Positions 36,211 through 45,177 of a stretch of 64,000 bases of DNA are shown in pieces (within the stretch, counting starts at the first letter, position 1; every line of letters begins with the position of its first letter). The translations under genes and the position numbers were made by a program. This DNA is from Lysinibacillus fusiformis (lineage in GTDB: Bacteria; Bacillota; Bacilli; Bacillales_A; Planococcaceae): positions 1,488,001 to 1,552,000 of the forward strand of contig NZ_CP070490.1 of the NCBI RefSeq assembly GCF_016925635.1, in the 5' to 3' direction. The notes under the pieces are model-generated. The model did not search any database, was not told the DNA's origin, and saw only the letters and a list, made by a program, of their open reading frames with translations.

Positions 36211-37269
36211 TTATAATTTAATGGTTTTAAAGTATTTTTTCTGCCAACGTAAGGCAACCCATACAAGTCCAATGAGGACTGGTACTTCCACTAGTGGTCC
36301 AATAACAGCGGCAAATGCCACGCCACTATGCAAGCCAAACACACCCACTGCAACAGCAATTGCTAACTCGAAGTTGTTGCTTGCAGCTGTAAAAGAAAGA
36401 GCTGCTGTGACAGGATAAGATGCACCTACTTTACGGGAAGAGAAGAATGACACAGCAAACATGATCACAAAGTAAATAAATAATGGAATAGCAATTCGCA
36501 CTACATCAAGTGGCAGTTCTACTAATTGCTCACCCTTTAAAGCAAACATCAACACAATCGTGAACAGCAGTGCAATTAAAGTAAGTGGTGAAATTTTCGG
36601 TAAGAACTTTTCTTCATACCACTGTTTTCCTTTTGCTTTAATTCCTATCCATCGTGTGAGGAATCCTGCTGCAAATGGTATCCCTAAGTAAATTAGAACG
36701 CTCTTTGTAATCTCCCACATAGAAATGGATACATTGAAATTCTCTAAACCAAACCAACCAGGTAATACATTTAAGAAAAAGTAAGCAAAAATTGAATACG
36801 TCACAATTTGAAAAATGGAGTTAAAGGCAACTAAACCAGCTACATATTCACGATCTCCACGCGCTAAATCATTCCACACAATCACCATGGCAATACATCG
36901 AGCTAAGCCAATCATAATGAGTCCAGCCATATATTCTGGGTAATCTTGTAAGAAGATAATCGCTAAAAAGAACATGAGGAACGGGCCGAGTAACCAGTTT
37001 TGTAAAAGTGATAGTAAAAGCACTTTCCAATCCTTAAACACTCGCCACATTTCCTCATATTTCACTTTCGCTAATGGTGGGTACATCATGACAATTAACC
37101 CTATCGCAATCGGTATCGATGTTGTTCCAATTGACATAGATTCTAATGCTTCACCAATATTGGGCATTGTGATACTTAATACAACACCTATTCCCATTGC
37201 AACAAAAATCCATAGTGTAAGGTAACGATCTAGAAAAGAAAGCTGTTTGGTTAAAGATTCATTACTCAT
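36211..37269 (-). CDS. acr3: Acr3-family arsenite efflux permease
   Basis: 352 aa with 10 membrane spans. Opens with [20 protein letters not shown], and has the Acr3 Cys in [19 protein letters not shown] and Glu in [18 protein letters not shown]. Exports As(III). ATG overlaps the ArsR stop. Because arsA and arsD are present, it may work as an ATP-coupled pump. Confidence 0.94.
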   Translation of the reverse strand: MSNESLTKQLSFLDRYLTLWIFVAMGIGVVLSITMPNIGEALESMSIGTTSIPIAIGLIVMMYPPLAKVKYEEMWRVFKDWKVLLLSLLQNWLLGPFLMFFLAIIFLQDYPEYMAGLIMIGLARCIAMVIVWNDLARGDREYVAGLVAFNSIFQIVTYSIFAYFFLNVLPGWFGLENFNVSISMWEITKSVLIYLGIPFAAGFLTRWIGIKAKGKQWYEEKFLPKISPLTLIALLFTIVLMFALKGEQLVELPLDVVRIAIPLFIYFVIMFAVSFFSSRKVGASYPVTAALSFTAASNNFELAIAVAVGVFGLHSGVAFAAVIGPLVEVPVLIGLVWVALRWQKKYFKTIKL

Positions 37270-37588
37270 TTATATTTCCCCCTACATGACAGCAATCGGT
37301 TTCACAATTGCACCCCTTTAAAAGCTGAATCTGTTCTAAAATGCCCTTCATCAATGGGGTTTGCTCCTCCACTAATCGATAATGTTTCCAAGTCCCTACT
37401 TTTCGTTCCGTAATAATGCCTGCCTCCTTTAATTTTCGTAGATGCTGACTAACAGCTGGTTGTGATATGCCTAGCACATCCACAAAATCACATACACATA
37501 CCTCCCCATTTTTCATGCATGCAAGTAATTTAATTCGATTTAAATCTGCAGCTGCTTTTAATTGTTTTTCTATTAGTGTATTTTCCAT
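37262..37588 (-). CDS. arsR: ArsR arsenic-responsive repressor
   Basis: 108 aa winged-helix protein of the ArsR/SmtB family. Metal-site ECVCDF motif appears as [11 protein letters not shown] on alpha-3; the HTH is [19 protein letters not shown]; a C-terminal CNCETDCC tail adds further Cys. First gene of the ars operon with Acr3 coupled to it; expected to repress the operon until As(III)/Sb(III) binds. Confidence 0.92.
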   Translation of the reverse strand: MENTLIEKQLKAAADLNRIKLLACMKNGEVCVCDFVDVLGISQPAVSQHLRKLKEAGIITERKVGTWKHYRLVEEQTPLMKGILEQIQLLKGCNCETDCCHVGGNINE

Positions 37589-37657
37589 TTATTTATCTGC
37601 ACTCCTTATATAATTATTTGCATACCTTTTTTAAAATTATTCCGGTAATAGATACCC

Positions 37658-37686
37658 AAAACATCTGTATATAACTATACACTTAT
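37658..37686 (-). promoter_or_regulatory. Candidate ArsR operator / promoter of the ars operon
   Basis: AAAACATCTGTATATAACTA then TACACTTAT; almost the same sequence lies before trxB at 38781-38809, suggesting shared control. A further A/T-rich motif CCTTATATAATTATTT lies at about 37604 and at 40030 before the ArsC-HTH gene. Confidence 0.45.
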
Positions 37687-37805
37687 GTTATGTTCTTTGA
37701 ATTAGACATTCAAGAGACATTTACCCAATATTAAAAATTTTATGTCTTTTATTCAATTTCAATTCAATAAAATATTCTTTATATTCTTTATATTCTTTAA
37801 AATAC

Positions 37806-38759
37806 TTATTGGCTATTCCTCTCCATCCAATCACTAACAGTAATTCCTTCTATATATCTTTCTACTTCAAGCGCAGCCATACATCCTGTACCAGCAGCTG
37901 TAATTGCTTGGCGGTATTTATTATCTTGTACGTCTCCACAAGCGAAGATCCCTGGAATATTTGTTTCTGTTGTACCCGGCTTAACCTTGATATATCCCAT
38001 GTCATCTGTATTAATTAGTCCATTCAAAAAAGATGTATTTGGGGTATGACCAATAGCGATAAAGATTCCATCCGTTTGAATAACTTTTTCTTCATTCGTT
38101 TCATTATTTATCACTTTTAAACCAGTAACTCCATTTTCATTTGCCATTACTTCTGTTGGTGTCATATTAAGTTCCCAAGATATTTTGGAATTTTCTCTTG
38201 CCCTAATTTGCATGATTTTGGATGCACGTAGTTCATTTCTTCGATGTACTACAATTACTTCACTTGCAAACTTTGTTAAGTAATTCGCTTCTTCCATAGC
38301 TGAGTCGCCACCGCCAACAATAATAACTTTTTTGTTACGGAAAAAAAATCCATCGCATGTGGCACAAGTACTAACTCCTCTCCCTATGTTTTCTTTTTCT
38401 CCTGGTATGTTCAAAAGTTTTGCAGAAGCACCTGTAGAAACAATCATAGATTTAGTCTCAATTTCACCTAACCCTTGAACCTGTAATTGAATATATCCTT
38501 TTGAACAATCTATATTTGTTACCCACCCACGTTTAAATTTAGCACCAAAACGCTCGGCTTGTTTCCTCATATTATCCATTAATTCTGAACCTGATATTCC
38601 ATTTATGAAACCTGGGAAGTTTTCAATATCTGTTGTTAAAGTCAGTTGTCCACCAGGTTGTTCTCCTTCAATTACAATTGGTTCCATATTTGCTCTTGCC
38701 AAATAAATAGCTGCAGTTAGTCCAGCTGGTCCTGTTCCTAAAACAACAGTTTTTTTCAT
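37806..38759 (-). CDS. trxB: Thioredoxin reductase
   Basis: 317 aa, usual length. FAD motif GTGPAGLTAAIYLARA, active-site CATC (TCATCDGFFF), NADPH motif VGGGDSAMEEANYL. Keeps thioredoxin reduced, the electron donor of ArsC-type arsenate reductases. It is probably a cargo copy additional to the housekeeping gene. Strong AGGAGG site. Shares an upstream motif with arsR. Confidence 0.92.
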   Translation of the reverse strand: MKKTVVLGTGPAGLTAAIYLARANMEPIVIEGEQPGGQLTLTTDIENFPGFINGISGSELMDNMRKQAERFGAKFKRGWVTNIDCSKGYIQLQVQGLGEIETKSMIVSTGASAKLLNIPGEKENIGRGVSTCATCDGFFFRNKKVIIVGGGDSAMEEANYLTKFASEVIVVHRRNELRASKIMQIRARENSKISWELNMTPTEVMANENGVTGLKVINNETNEEKVIQTDGIFIAIGHTPNTSFLNGLINTDDMGYIKVKPGTTETNIPGIFACGDVQDNKYRQAITAAGTGCMAALEVERYIEGITVSDWMERNSQ

Positions 38760-38780
38760 AATTACCCTCCTAAATAGTCA

Positions 38781-38809
38781 AAAACATTAGTATATAACTA
38801 TAATCTTAT
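38781..38809 (-). promoter_or_regulatory. Shared arsR/trxB upstream motif
   Basis: AAAACATTAGTATATAACTA then TAATCTTAT; compare 37658-37686. Confidence 0.45.
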
Positions 38810-38852
38810 ATTAAGCTTCGCTACATAATTTTGCAATAGTTATTTAGCCTGT

Positions 38853-39269
38853 TTAAAAAATTCTTTTTAGTGCTGCTTTCATTTCGGGTTTTAACTTAAT
38901 ATTAGAACGAGCGTTTCTTGCAATTTCTTCAGCTTCTTCAATGGTATTGGCTTTACTTAAAGTAATAAGTGTACCTACAGCCACAGCACCGGTACGATTA
39001 CTTCCATGATTACAATGAAAATATATATTTTTCCCATCATTATAAGCATTTACAACTGTATTAATAGATTTTCTTACAGATGCATCTTGTTGAGTAAAAT
39101 CATCAACAATAGGACAATGCAATCGAGTATTATTAAATTTCACATTGGGTGCTTCAGCTCTCAAATCAATTATTAAGTCTATTTTTTCGTTTTTCACGAC
39201 ACTTTCTACAGCATCAGCACTCCCAATATAAATTCGATCTTTAATCAATTCATCATAAGGTTTAGGCAC
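38853..39269 (-). CDS. Dual-specificity-type protein phosphatase
   Basis: 138 aa from a GTG with AGAGGTG upstream; an ATG 12 codons earlier has no site. The signature loop is HCNHGSNRTGA (HCX5R), preceded by a general-acid region (LIIDLRAEAPN ... PIVDDFTQQD). In this operon, with a thioredoxin reductase and an ArsC fusion, it could act on arsenate, arsenate esters or a regulator; that is inference. Known arsenate reductases of the Acr2/Cdc25 group use a related CX5R loop. Confidence 0.8.
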   Translation of the reverse strand: MPKPYDELIKDRIYIGSADAVESVVKNEKIDLIIDLRAEAPNVKFNNTRLHCPIVDDFTQQDASVRKSINTVVNAYNDGKNIYFHCNHGSNRTGAVAVGTLITLSKANTIEEAEEIARNARSNIKLKPEMKAALKRIF

Positions 39270-39341
39270 CGTAATCACCTCTTTACTAATATCATTTCTT
39301 ATCATGAGCTTTTAACTATAAATAAATACTATAAGTTAAAG

Positions 39342-40019
39342 TCAATTTATTTTATATAGACTGTTAATCAAATCATCATATTCCATTTGAAAAGCGTTCG
39401 CTAAGCGATGAATAAAAAACCTAGAAGGCTTTGTTTGATTTTTCTCGGTTTTTATAATGTAGTCTTCTGTTATTGCTGCCTGAATAGACAATTGCTTAAC
39501 ACTCATTCCTTTTTGTTGTCGAATGAATTGAATTAATTCTCCAAAATCTTCTTTTGGTTCATAGAATTGATTTTGATTTAAAGCTAAACTGTAATATCCA
39601 CCTATATTCCCTTCCATAAATTTTAAAATAGCTATTTCAATTTCATCTCTAACCTTTCGAAAAGCATCAAGTATTTCTTCATCTGTACCATGAGCTTTTG
39701 TAGGATCCTCGAATGACCAATGTAAATGTGAAGAACGAGGTAACAAAATTGGACATCTTTCCTTTGCATCTCTACACAAAGTAATGACTATGTCTGCTTT
39801 ATTTAATAATTTAAAGTCAACTACCTTTGATGATTGATTAGATATATCAATACCTTTTTCCTCCATCACTTGAAATACAATAGGATTAATTTCTTTCGCT
39901 TCTATGCCAGCACTTAGTATTTCAAATTTGTTTTTTAAATAGTGTTTTGCCAAACCTTCGGCCATTTGGCTTCTACATGAATTTCCAGTACAAAGAAAAT
40001 AAATTATAGGTCCACTCAT
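39342..40019 (-). CDS. ArsC-type arsenate reductase fused to an XRE helix-turn-helix domain
   Basis: 225 aa, against about 139 for normal ArsC. Residues 1-137 keep the full catalytic set ([27 protein letters not shown]). Residues 155-222 ([20 protein letters not shown], then [17 protein letters not shown] and [17 protein letters not shown]) form a Cro/CI-type HTH. The Gly of the usual CGDA motif is Arg here. Possible roles: a reductase that also regulates, or an arsenate/redox-sensing regulator. Good AAGGAG before the ATG. Confidence 0.85.
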   Translation of the reverse strand: MSGPIIYFLCTGNSCRSQMAEGLAKHYLKNKFEILSAGIEAKEINPIVFQVMEEKGIDISNQSSKVVDFKLLNKADIVITLCRDAKERCPILLPRSSHLHWSFEDPTKAHGTDEEILDAFRKVRDEIEIAILKFMEGNIGGYYSLALNQNQFYEPKEDFGELIQFIRQQKGMSVKQLSIQAAITEDYIIKTEKNQTKPSRFFIHRLANAFQMEYDDLINSLYKIN

Positions 40020-40110
40020 GATTTCACTCCTTATATAATTATTTACTTATATATTAATTGCATAATATATTGTTAGCAAGATATATATTGTTAACAATTT
40101 GTAAAAAATC

Positions 40111-40142
40111 AAGAGTACACCTAGTTATCTAAGTGTACTCTT
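40111..40142. terminator. Rho-independent terminator
   Basis: AAGAGTACAC/GTGTACTCTT stem between the resolvase-like gene and the ArsC fusion gene; A-run on the left suits the minus strand. Confidence 0.7.
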
Positions 40143-40167
40143 CAAATGTTCATTAAAGCTATTTGCT

Positions 40168-40716
40168 TTAATCTTCTACTGATTCTAAATATCTATATAG
40201 TGTTGATTTACTTATTCCTGTTTCATTTTTAATATCCAGCAATGTAAAGTTACCCGCATAGTACATAGAGACAGCCTTTTGGATATTTTCATCTGGTTTT
40301 TTCGGTCTACCAATCACCTTACCTTGCTCTCTAGCATTTATTATCCCATTTTTTGCGGACTGTTTAGCTACGTCAGTTTGGAATCGTATATAATGCTCCA
40401 TCATTTCTTGTAAAGCACAAGTTAAAGATTGATTACTACAGATATCCTCGCTTTTAAACTGAATAGATACCCCATCTTTTTTACATAATTTTATTAATTC
40501 ATTTAGGTGTCGGGTTGTATCCGCTAAAACAAACATACGTTCAACAATAATTGTATCTCCTGGTTTCAATGCCATAAGCAACTCTTCTAATACAGTTCGT
40601 TTTTTGGGTTTGGCGTGTAACTCATGATAAATTTTATCGCACTCTTTAGGCATTGCTCTAATCTGTTTTTCACATGTTTCATCATCATATAAAGGTCGTA
40701 TATAACCGTAAATCAT
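40168..40716 (-). CDS. Serine-recombinase-like protein lacking the catalytic serine
   Basis: 182 aa, ATG with GGAGGT 6 nt upstream. Resolvase fold with the expected GYIR start, LEELLMALKPGDTIIVERMFVLA in place of the usual D-RL-R segment, a GRPKK linker and a C-terminal HTH (FTLLDIKNETGISKSTLYRYL). The active-site serine of the usual YxRVSTxxQ motif is missing: the sequence is YIRPLYDDETCEKQ. It therefore probably does not recombine DNA in the normal way and may be a regulator or inactive relic. Confidence 0.75.
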   Translation of the reverse strand: MIYGYIRPLYDDETCEKQIRAMPKECDKIYHELHAKPKKRTVLEELLMALKPGDTIIVERMFVLADTTRHLNELIKLCKKDGVSIQFKSEDICSNQSLTCALQEMMEHYIRFQTDVAKQSAKNGIINAREQGKVIGRPKKPDENIQKAVSMYYAGNFTLLDIKNETGISKSTLYRYLESVED

Positions 40717-40809
40717 CAATTTACCTCCAGTTCATGTCCCGAAAAGGTTCCCTTTTAGGAATATAGGTGTTATGATACTCATAGAATTTTAATAATAAAG
40801 GAGAATATC

Positions 40810-42243
40810 ATGCAAAGTTTAAAACAACAATGGTTCGGAAACATCCGAGGCGATATATTGGCAGGAATCGTCGTTGCACTTGCTCTAATACCCGAGGCCA
40901 TAGCTTTTTCTATCATCGCAGGTGTGGACCCTATGGTAGGGTTATATGCATCATTTTGCATCGCTGTTATTATAGCATTTGTCGGCGGTAGACCAGGTAT
41001 GATTTCAGCTGCCACGGGTGCCATGGCTCTTCTAATGGTGCCTTTAGTAAAAGAATATGGACTTGATTATTTACTAGCGGCTACTATCTTAACAGGCATT
41101 ATACAGATACTATTCGGCTTGTTCAAGGTAGCTAAGGTAATGAAATTTATTCCAAATGCTGTGATGATTGGTTTTGTTAACTCATTAGCTATTTTAATTT
41201 TTTTAGCACAAGTACCTCATTTTATCGGCATTTCTACAATGACATATGCTTTTGTGGCCGTTACCCTTTTACTTGTGTATACATTACCAAGGTTTATTAA
41301 GGTAATTCCAGCACCACTTATAGCAATTGTTGTATTAACAGCTGTAGCAATCTTTAGTGGAGTGGAATTAAGAACCATAGGAGATTTAGGGAACATTACA
41401 AAATCACTACCTACTTTTCTCATCCCTAATGTGCCTTTTACTTTTGAAACACTTCAAATAATTTTCCCCTATTCATTAGCATTAGCGATTGTCGGTCTAC
41501 TTGAATCTTTATTAACTGCACAAATCGTAGATGATATGACAGGAACTGAAAGTGAGAAAAATAAAGAAGCAAGAGGACAAGGGATTGCTAACTTTATTAA
41601 CGGGTTCTTTGGTGGCATGGCTGGTTGTGCAATGATAGGTCAATCTGTTATCAATGTGAAGTCTGGTGGTAGAGGGCGTTTATCTACCCTTGTAGCAGGA
41701 TTATTCTTAATCTTTTTAATCATTGTGTTAGGCGACTTGGTTGTAAAGATTCCAATGCCTGTATTAGTAGGTATCATGATTATGGTAAGTATCGGTACTT
41801 TTGATTGGAGTTCTTTTAAATATTTAGTGAAGGCACCTCGAACTGATGCCATTGTTATGTTAGTTACGGTAATCATTGTTGTTTACACACATGATTTATC
41901 AAAAGGAGTTATTGCAGGCGTTATTTTAAGTGCAATTTTCTTTGTCGTAAAAATCTCAACATTGAAAGTATTAGAAAAGGGGAACATTTATATCGTAGAA
42001 GGGCAATTGTTTTTTGCATCTACGGATAACTTTATTAACTACTTTAAAAATGCTGAGTTTAGTTCTTCTAAGATCACGATAGATTTTTCAAATAGCCATA
42101 TTTGGGATGATTCAGGTGTAGGTGCTTTGTTTAAAGTAAAAGATTTACTGCAAGAAAAAGGAGTTGTTATCGAAGTTACAGGACTAGATACAGCAAGTCA
42201 AAAAGTTATGGATCGATTAGACGGAATGTCATCATCTCATTAG
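40810..42243 (+). CDS. SulP-family inorganic anion transporter
   Basis: 477 aa. About 10-12 membrane spans with the SulP opening [21 protein letters not shown] and [18 protein letters not shown], and a short C-terminal STAS domain from about 395. Transports sulfate, bicarbonate or a related oxyanion. Followed 12 bp later by a universal stress protein, a pair often seen together. Confidence 0.88.
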   Translation: MQSLKQQWFGNIRGDILAGIVVALALIPEAIAFSIIAGVDPMVGLYASFCIAVIIAFVGGRPGMISAATGAMALLMVPLVKEYGLDYLLAATILTGIIQILFGLFKVAKVMKFIPNAVMIGFVNSLAILIFLAQVPHFIGISTMTYAFVAVTLLLVYTLPRFIKVIPAPLIAIVVLTAVAIFSGVELRTIGDLGNITKSLPTFLIPNVPFTFETLQIIFPYSLALAIVGLLESLLTAQIVDDMTGTESEKNKEARGQGIANFINGFFGGMAGCAMIGQSVINVKSGGRGRLSTLVAGLFLIFLIIVLGDLVVKIPMPVLVGIMIMVSIGTFDWSSFKYLVKAPRTDAIVMLVTVIIVVYTHDLSKGVIAGVILSAIFFVVKISTLKVLEKGNIYIVEGQLFFASTDNFINYFKNAEFSSSKITIDFSNSHIWDDSGVGALFKVKDLLQEKGVVIEVTGLDTASQKVMDRLDGMSSSH

Positions 42244-42255
42244 AGGAGGAAAAGT

Positions 42256-42675
42256 ATGTATAATCACATTTTATTAGCTGCAGATGGTTCAGAGAACGCC
42301 TTACGAGCAGCTAAAGAAGCTGTTAAAATCGCCTTAAATAATAAGGAATCGTTAATAGATATTGTCTACGTTGCAGACTTTGAAAAATCTAAATCTGATG
42401 TTTTACATGCGGGCTCTAGCGAAGCTTTACATTTTGAACGTCGTAAAAAGGTTCAAAACATTGAAAAGCTATTAACCGAAGCCAATCTTAATCATAAAGT
42501 AACAATATTACACGGAATACCAGGTCCAGAAATCGTTAAATATGCAAATAATTCAAAAGTTGATCTAGTTGTTATTGGCAGTCGTGGGCTGAATGGTCTA
42601 CAGGAAATGGTACTCGGTAGTGTTAGTCATAAGGTAATGAAACGTGTTAACTGCCCTGCTTTAATAGTTAAATAA
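42256..42675 (+). CDS. Universal stress protein (UspA family)
   Basis: 139 aa. Opens NHILLAADGSENALRAAKEA and ends with the ATP-binding loop VIGSRGLNGLQEMVLGSVSHKVMKRVNCPALIVK, showing the GxRG...GSVS motif. GAGGAGG site; cotranscribed with SulP. Probably a nucleotide-dependent modulator. Confidence 0.9.
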   Translation: MYNHILLAADGSENALRAAKEAVKIALNNKESLIDIVYVADFEKSKSDVLHAGSSEALHFERRKKVQNIEKLLTEANLNHKVTILHGIPGPEIVKYANNSKVDLVVIGSRGLNGLQEMVLGSVSHKVMKRVNCPALIVK

Positions 42676-42729
42676 AAAGCAATATAGTTTAGTGACATCT
42701 CTAATGGATTAATAGTTGATTCTTTTAGT

Positions 42730-42772
42730 CATTTCAACAATCCCTTTGTTTTATATGAGGATTGTTGAAATG
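42730..42772 (+). terminator. Rho-independent terminator
   Basis: CATTTCAACAATCC/GGATTGTTGAAATG 14-bp stem between the SulP-Usp operon and the convergent MarR gene. Confidence 0.75.
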
Positions 42773-42813
42773 CTAAATAAAAGATTAAATTACTTCATAC
42801 ATAAAAAGAATAA

Positions 42814-43260
42814 TCACGAAGATGGTGTACAACAAATATTCGATTTCGCCATTGCTTTATTTAATAATTCAATTGAACGTAAAACCGTATCTTTTTCAAA
42901 ATCATTTAAGTGTGAAAAGACTTCATTTAAGTAATTGTTTATCATTTGATCAATTGTAGTGGCGGCAAATGTACCTTCAACGGTTAATGATAAAATGTAC
43001 ACTCTTTTATCTGATTGTAGAGAGTTTTTTTTGACAAGATTCATCTTAATAAGAGATTGAATCTGTCTACTAAATGTAGTAATATCCATTCCTATTGCCT
43101 CTGCTATTTGTTGCATAGAGGGGTTATTTTGTTTGTCTATCTCATATAGGATATGGCTCTGTATTGGCGTGATATCAATCGAGCCTACAGTACAACAAGT
43201 TTTATTTAGTAAAGCAAACTTTTGAGTTAAAACTTGAAAAAGTTCACGTTTATTATCCAT
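42814..43260 (-). CDS. MarR-family transcriptional regulator
   Basis: 148 aa. Winged helix at about 35-100 (SMQQIAEAIGMDITTFSRQIQSLI). An N-terminal Cys pair (NKTCCTVGSIDI) and C-terminal CC (SNICCTPSS) could sense metal(loid) or redox stress. It reads after the flavin monooxygenase, and motifs ATTTGCAAAATGC before both genes suggest self-control and control of that gene. Confidence 0.85.
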   Translation of the reverse strand: MDNKRELFQVLTQKFALLNKTCCTVGSIDITPIQSHILYEIDKQNNPSMQQIAEAIGMDITTFSRQIQSLIKMNLVKKNSLQSDKRVYILSLTVEGTFAATTIDQMINNYLNEVFSHLNDFEKDTVLRSIELLNKAMAKSNICCTPSS

Positions 43261-43294
43261 TCAATCATCTCCTATTAAGACATATATATTATTT

Positions 43295-43307
43295 ATTTGC
43301 AAAATGC
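43295..43307 (-). promoter_or_regulatory. Candidate MarR operator upstream of marR
   Basis: ATTTGCAAAATGC, half of the palindrome found before the monooxygenase gene; about 35 bp before the MarR start. Confidence 0.5.
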
Positions 43308-43350
43308 CACTAAAATATATTTAACTTTGTTTGAAGATGTTTTTCCACCT

Positions 43351-44415
43351 TCAAAAGTTTTTACTTTTCAAGTGGTGAAGTAACTTTTTCACAACATACT
43401 CGGCATCTTCTCCCACACCTCTTAAAGTCGCAGATGCAAATGATCGTTGTCCTTCTAATCCCACAAAATATAATCCAGGGATACTGCTAATACCTGCCTT
43501 TTGTAAAGGCATTCCTTCCCTATCTAATGCACCAAGTAATTTCATATAGGGTAAATGTGGTCTGAATCCTGTAGCATAGATAATGGTATCTACAGGCTCC
43601 CTTTCTCCATCCGGCCAAATAACTCCATCTTGATAAAAAGAAGTAAACATTAAACGTTGTTCCGGATTCCCCTTACTAATTCGATCTTTATATCCTCCTG
43701 TATCATTCACGGCATTTGATCTGGGTGCCGTTTTTCCAAAGCGCCAGAAAGGAAAGGTATCAAAACCAATTATTTTCAACCAGTAATGTATATCCAAACC
43801 TAATAATCGTTGTTTTACAAATTTTATTGGTTGTCGTACTGAAAGAGTAGTTTTGCTAACTTCAGACAATTCAACAGCAATCTGCACAGCCGAATTTCCT
43901 CCTCCAACTACGATTACCCTTTGGTTGTGAAATGGCTTTGTATTTCGATACTCTGAAGAGTGAAGTGTTTTTCCTTGAAAAACTTCTCTTCCTTGAATGT
44001 TAGGAATAAAAGGATTATTAAATGAGCCTGTAGCATTTATGATTGTTCTAACTTGAAATTTATCGCCTGTGACAGTTCGAACAATAAAACCTATGTTATT
44101 TTTCTCAATCATATCTACTCTCTGATTAATTAAAACAGGTAATTGGAACTTTTTTTTATAATCTTGTAAGTATCGAATAACTTCATCCCTTTTCGGATAG
44201 AGATTCTGGTTTCCAGGAAACTTCATGCCGGGCATAGAGGAAAACCCTGCTGGAGAAAACAATTTAAGACTGTCATAATAATTTGGCCAAGAACCCCCGA
44301 TCTGATTACTTTCTTCTAATATTAAAAATCGTAGACCTTTTTTCAGTAAATGATAGCCTGCTGCAAGTCCAGCCTGCCCTCCCCCAATAACGATTGTATC
44401 AAGAATCCCTTTCAT
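43351..44415 (-). CDS. Flavin-containing monooxygenase-like oxidoreductase (CzcO type)
   Basis: 354 aa. FAD motif VIGGGQAGLAAGYHLLKKG, NADPH motif VVGGGNSAVQIAVELS, and ATGFRPHLPYM near the end. Annotated relatives are often called CzcO and accompany metal resistance genes, but no substrate is established. Regulated probably by the downstream MarR protein. Confidence 0.83.
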   Translation of the reverse strand: MKGILDTIVIGGGQAGLAAGYHLLKKGLRFLILEESNQIGGSWPNYYDSLKLFSPAGFSSMPGMKFPGNQNLYPKRDEVIRYLQDYKKKFQLPVLINQRVDMIEKNNIGFIVRTVTGDKFQVRTIINATGSFNNPFIPNIQGREVFQGKTLHSSEYRNTKPFHNQRVIVVGGGNSAVQIAVELSEVSKTTLSVRQPIKFVKQRLLGLDIHYWLKIIGFDTFPFWRFGKTAPRSNAVNDTGGYKDRISKGNPEQRLMFTSFYQDGVIWPDGEREPVDTIIYATGFRPHLPYMKLLGALDREGMPLQKAGISSIPGLYFVGLEGQRSFASATLRGVGEDAEYVVKKLLHHLKSKNF

Positions 44416-44433
44416 TTTTTATCCCCCTTCATT

Positions 44434-44450
44434 ATTTGCATTTTGCAAAT
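44434..44450 (-). promoter_or_regulatory. Candidate MarR operator upstream of the monooxygenase
   Basis: ATTTGCATTTTGCAAAT: 7-bp arms around 3 bases. A second near copy, ATTTGCAATTTGCAACT, lies at 44540-44556. Confidence 0.6.
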
Positions 44451-44539
44451 ATAAATTCATTAAAAATAATAGCTGTAATTAATAAAACTAAGTAAAACAC
44501 AAAAATATTCTATCCTTAATAAATATATATAGCAATTTT

Positions 44540-44556
44540 ATTTGCAATTTGCAACT
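44540..44556 (-). promoter_or_regulatory. Second candidate MarR operator
   Basis: ATTTGCAATTTGCAACT, related to 44434-44450. The rest of 44416-44714 holds no gene. Confidence 0.45.
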
Positions 44557-44714
44557 ATTATTCAAACTAATAATTATTATATTCAATAGCTAACCTCTAA
44601 TTTAATGATCTACATTTCTTTTTCCATACATATCCAAAAAAATTAACTTTTTTCAAGCTTAGGCTTTTGCATATACTTTTCTGGTCAAAAATAATAAATT
44701 GCATTAAATAAATA

Positions 44715-44750
44715 AAACATTCAAATAACTGTTTGACTATTTGAATGTTT
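44715..44750 (+). promoter_or_regulatory. Inverted repeat upstream of cadC (possible operator)
   Basis: AAACATTCAAATA and its exact complement, separated by 10 bases. The TCAAATA/TATTTGA halves match those of the known CadC operator of plasmid pI258; a terminator role is an alternative. Confidence 0.55.
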
Positions 44751-44766
44751 AAGTTTATTATAAAAA

Positions 44767-44799
44767 CAATCAAATAATCGTTTGAACGTTTGAATGATA
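44767..44799 (+). promoter_or_regulatory. Candidate CadC operator
   Basis: CAATCAAATAATCGTTTGAA then CGTTTGAATGATA, directly before the ribosome binding site of cadC. Confidence 0.6.
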
Positions 44800-44814
44800 A
44801 CTGGAGGAAAATAT

Positions 44815-45177
44815 ATGAAAGAAATATGTGAAATCACCTGTATTCATGAGGATAAAGTAAACTATGTTCAAGACAAGTTAAAAGAAAAAAAATCAATGGA
44901 TGTTGCTAAAGTTTTTAAAGCACTTTCGGATGATACACGTGTAAAAATTGCCTATGCGCTAACACTAGAAGATGAATTATGTGTTTGCGATATCGCTAAT
45001 ATTATTGGGTCAACAACAGCAACTGCGTCGCACCATTTGCGTTTACTACGAAATTTAGGATTAGCTGAATATCGTAAAGAAGGGAAATTGGTTTATTACG
45101 CTATTCATGACCCATATTTTAAGAATTTAATCAGTGTTGCATTTGAAGAACATAAAGAAGGTGAAATTAATGACTGA
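44815..45177 (+). CDS. cadC: CadC-type ArsR/SmtB metal-responsive repressor
   Basis: 120 aa from the ATG behind GGAGG; a longer reading from 44794 is rejected. The four metal-site cysteines of CadC are present: CEITC near the N-terminus (residues 4 and 8 region) and [40 protein letters not shown]. Stop overlaps the start of cadA. Expected to release DNA on Cd(II), Pb(II) or Zn(II). Confidence 0.92.
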   Translation: MKEICEITCIHEDKVNYVQDKLKEKKSMDVAKVFKALSDDTRVKIAYALTLEDELCVCDIANIIGSTTATASHHLRLLRNLGLAEYRKEGKLVYYAIHDPYFKNLISVAFEEHKEGEIND

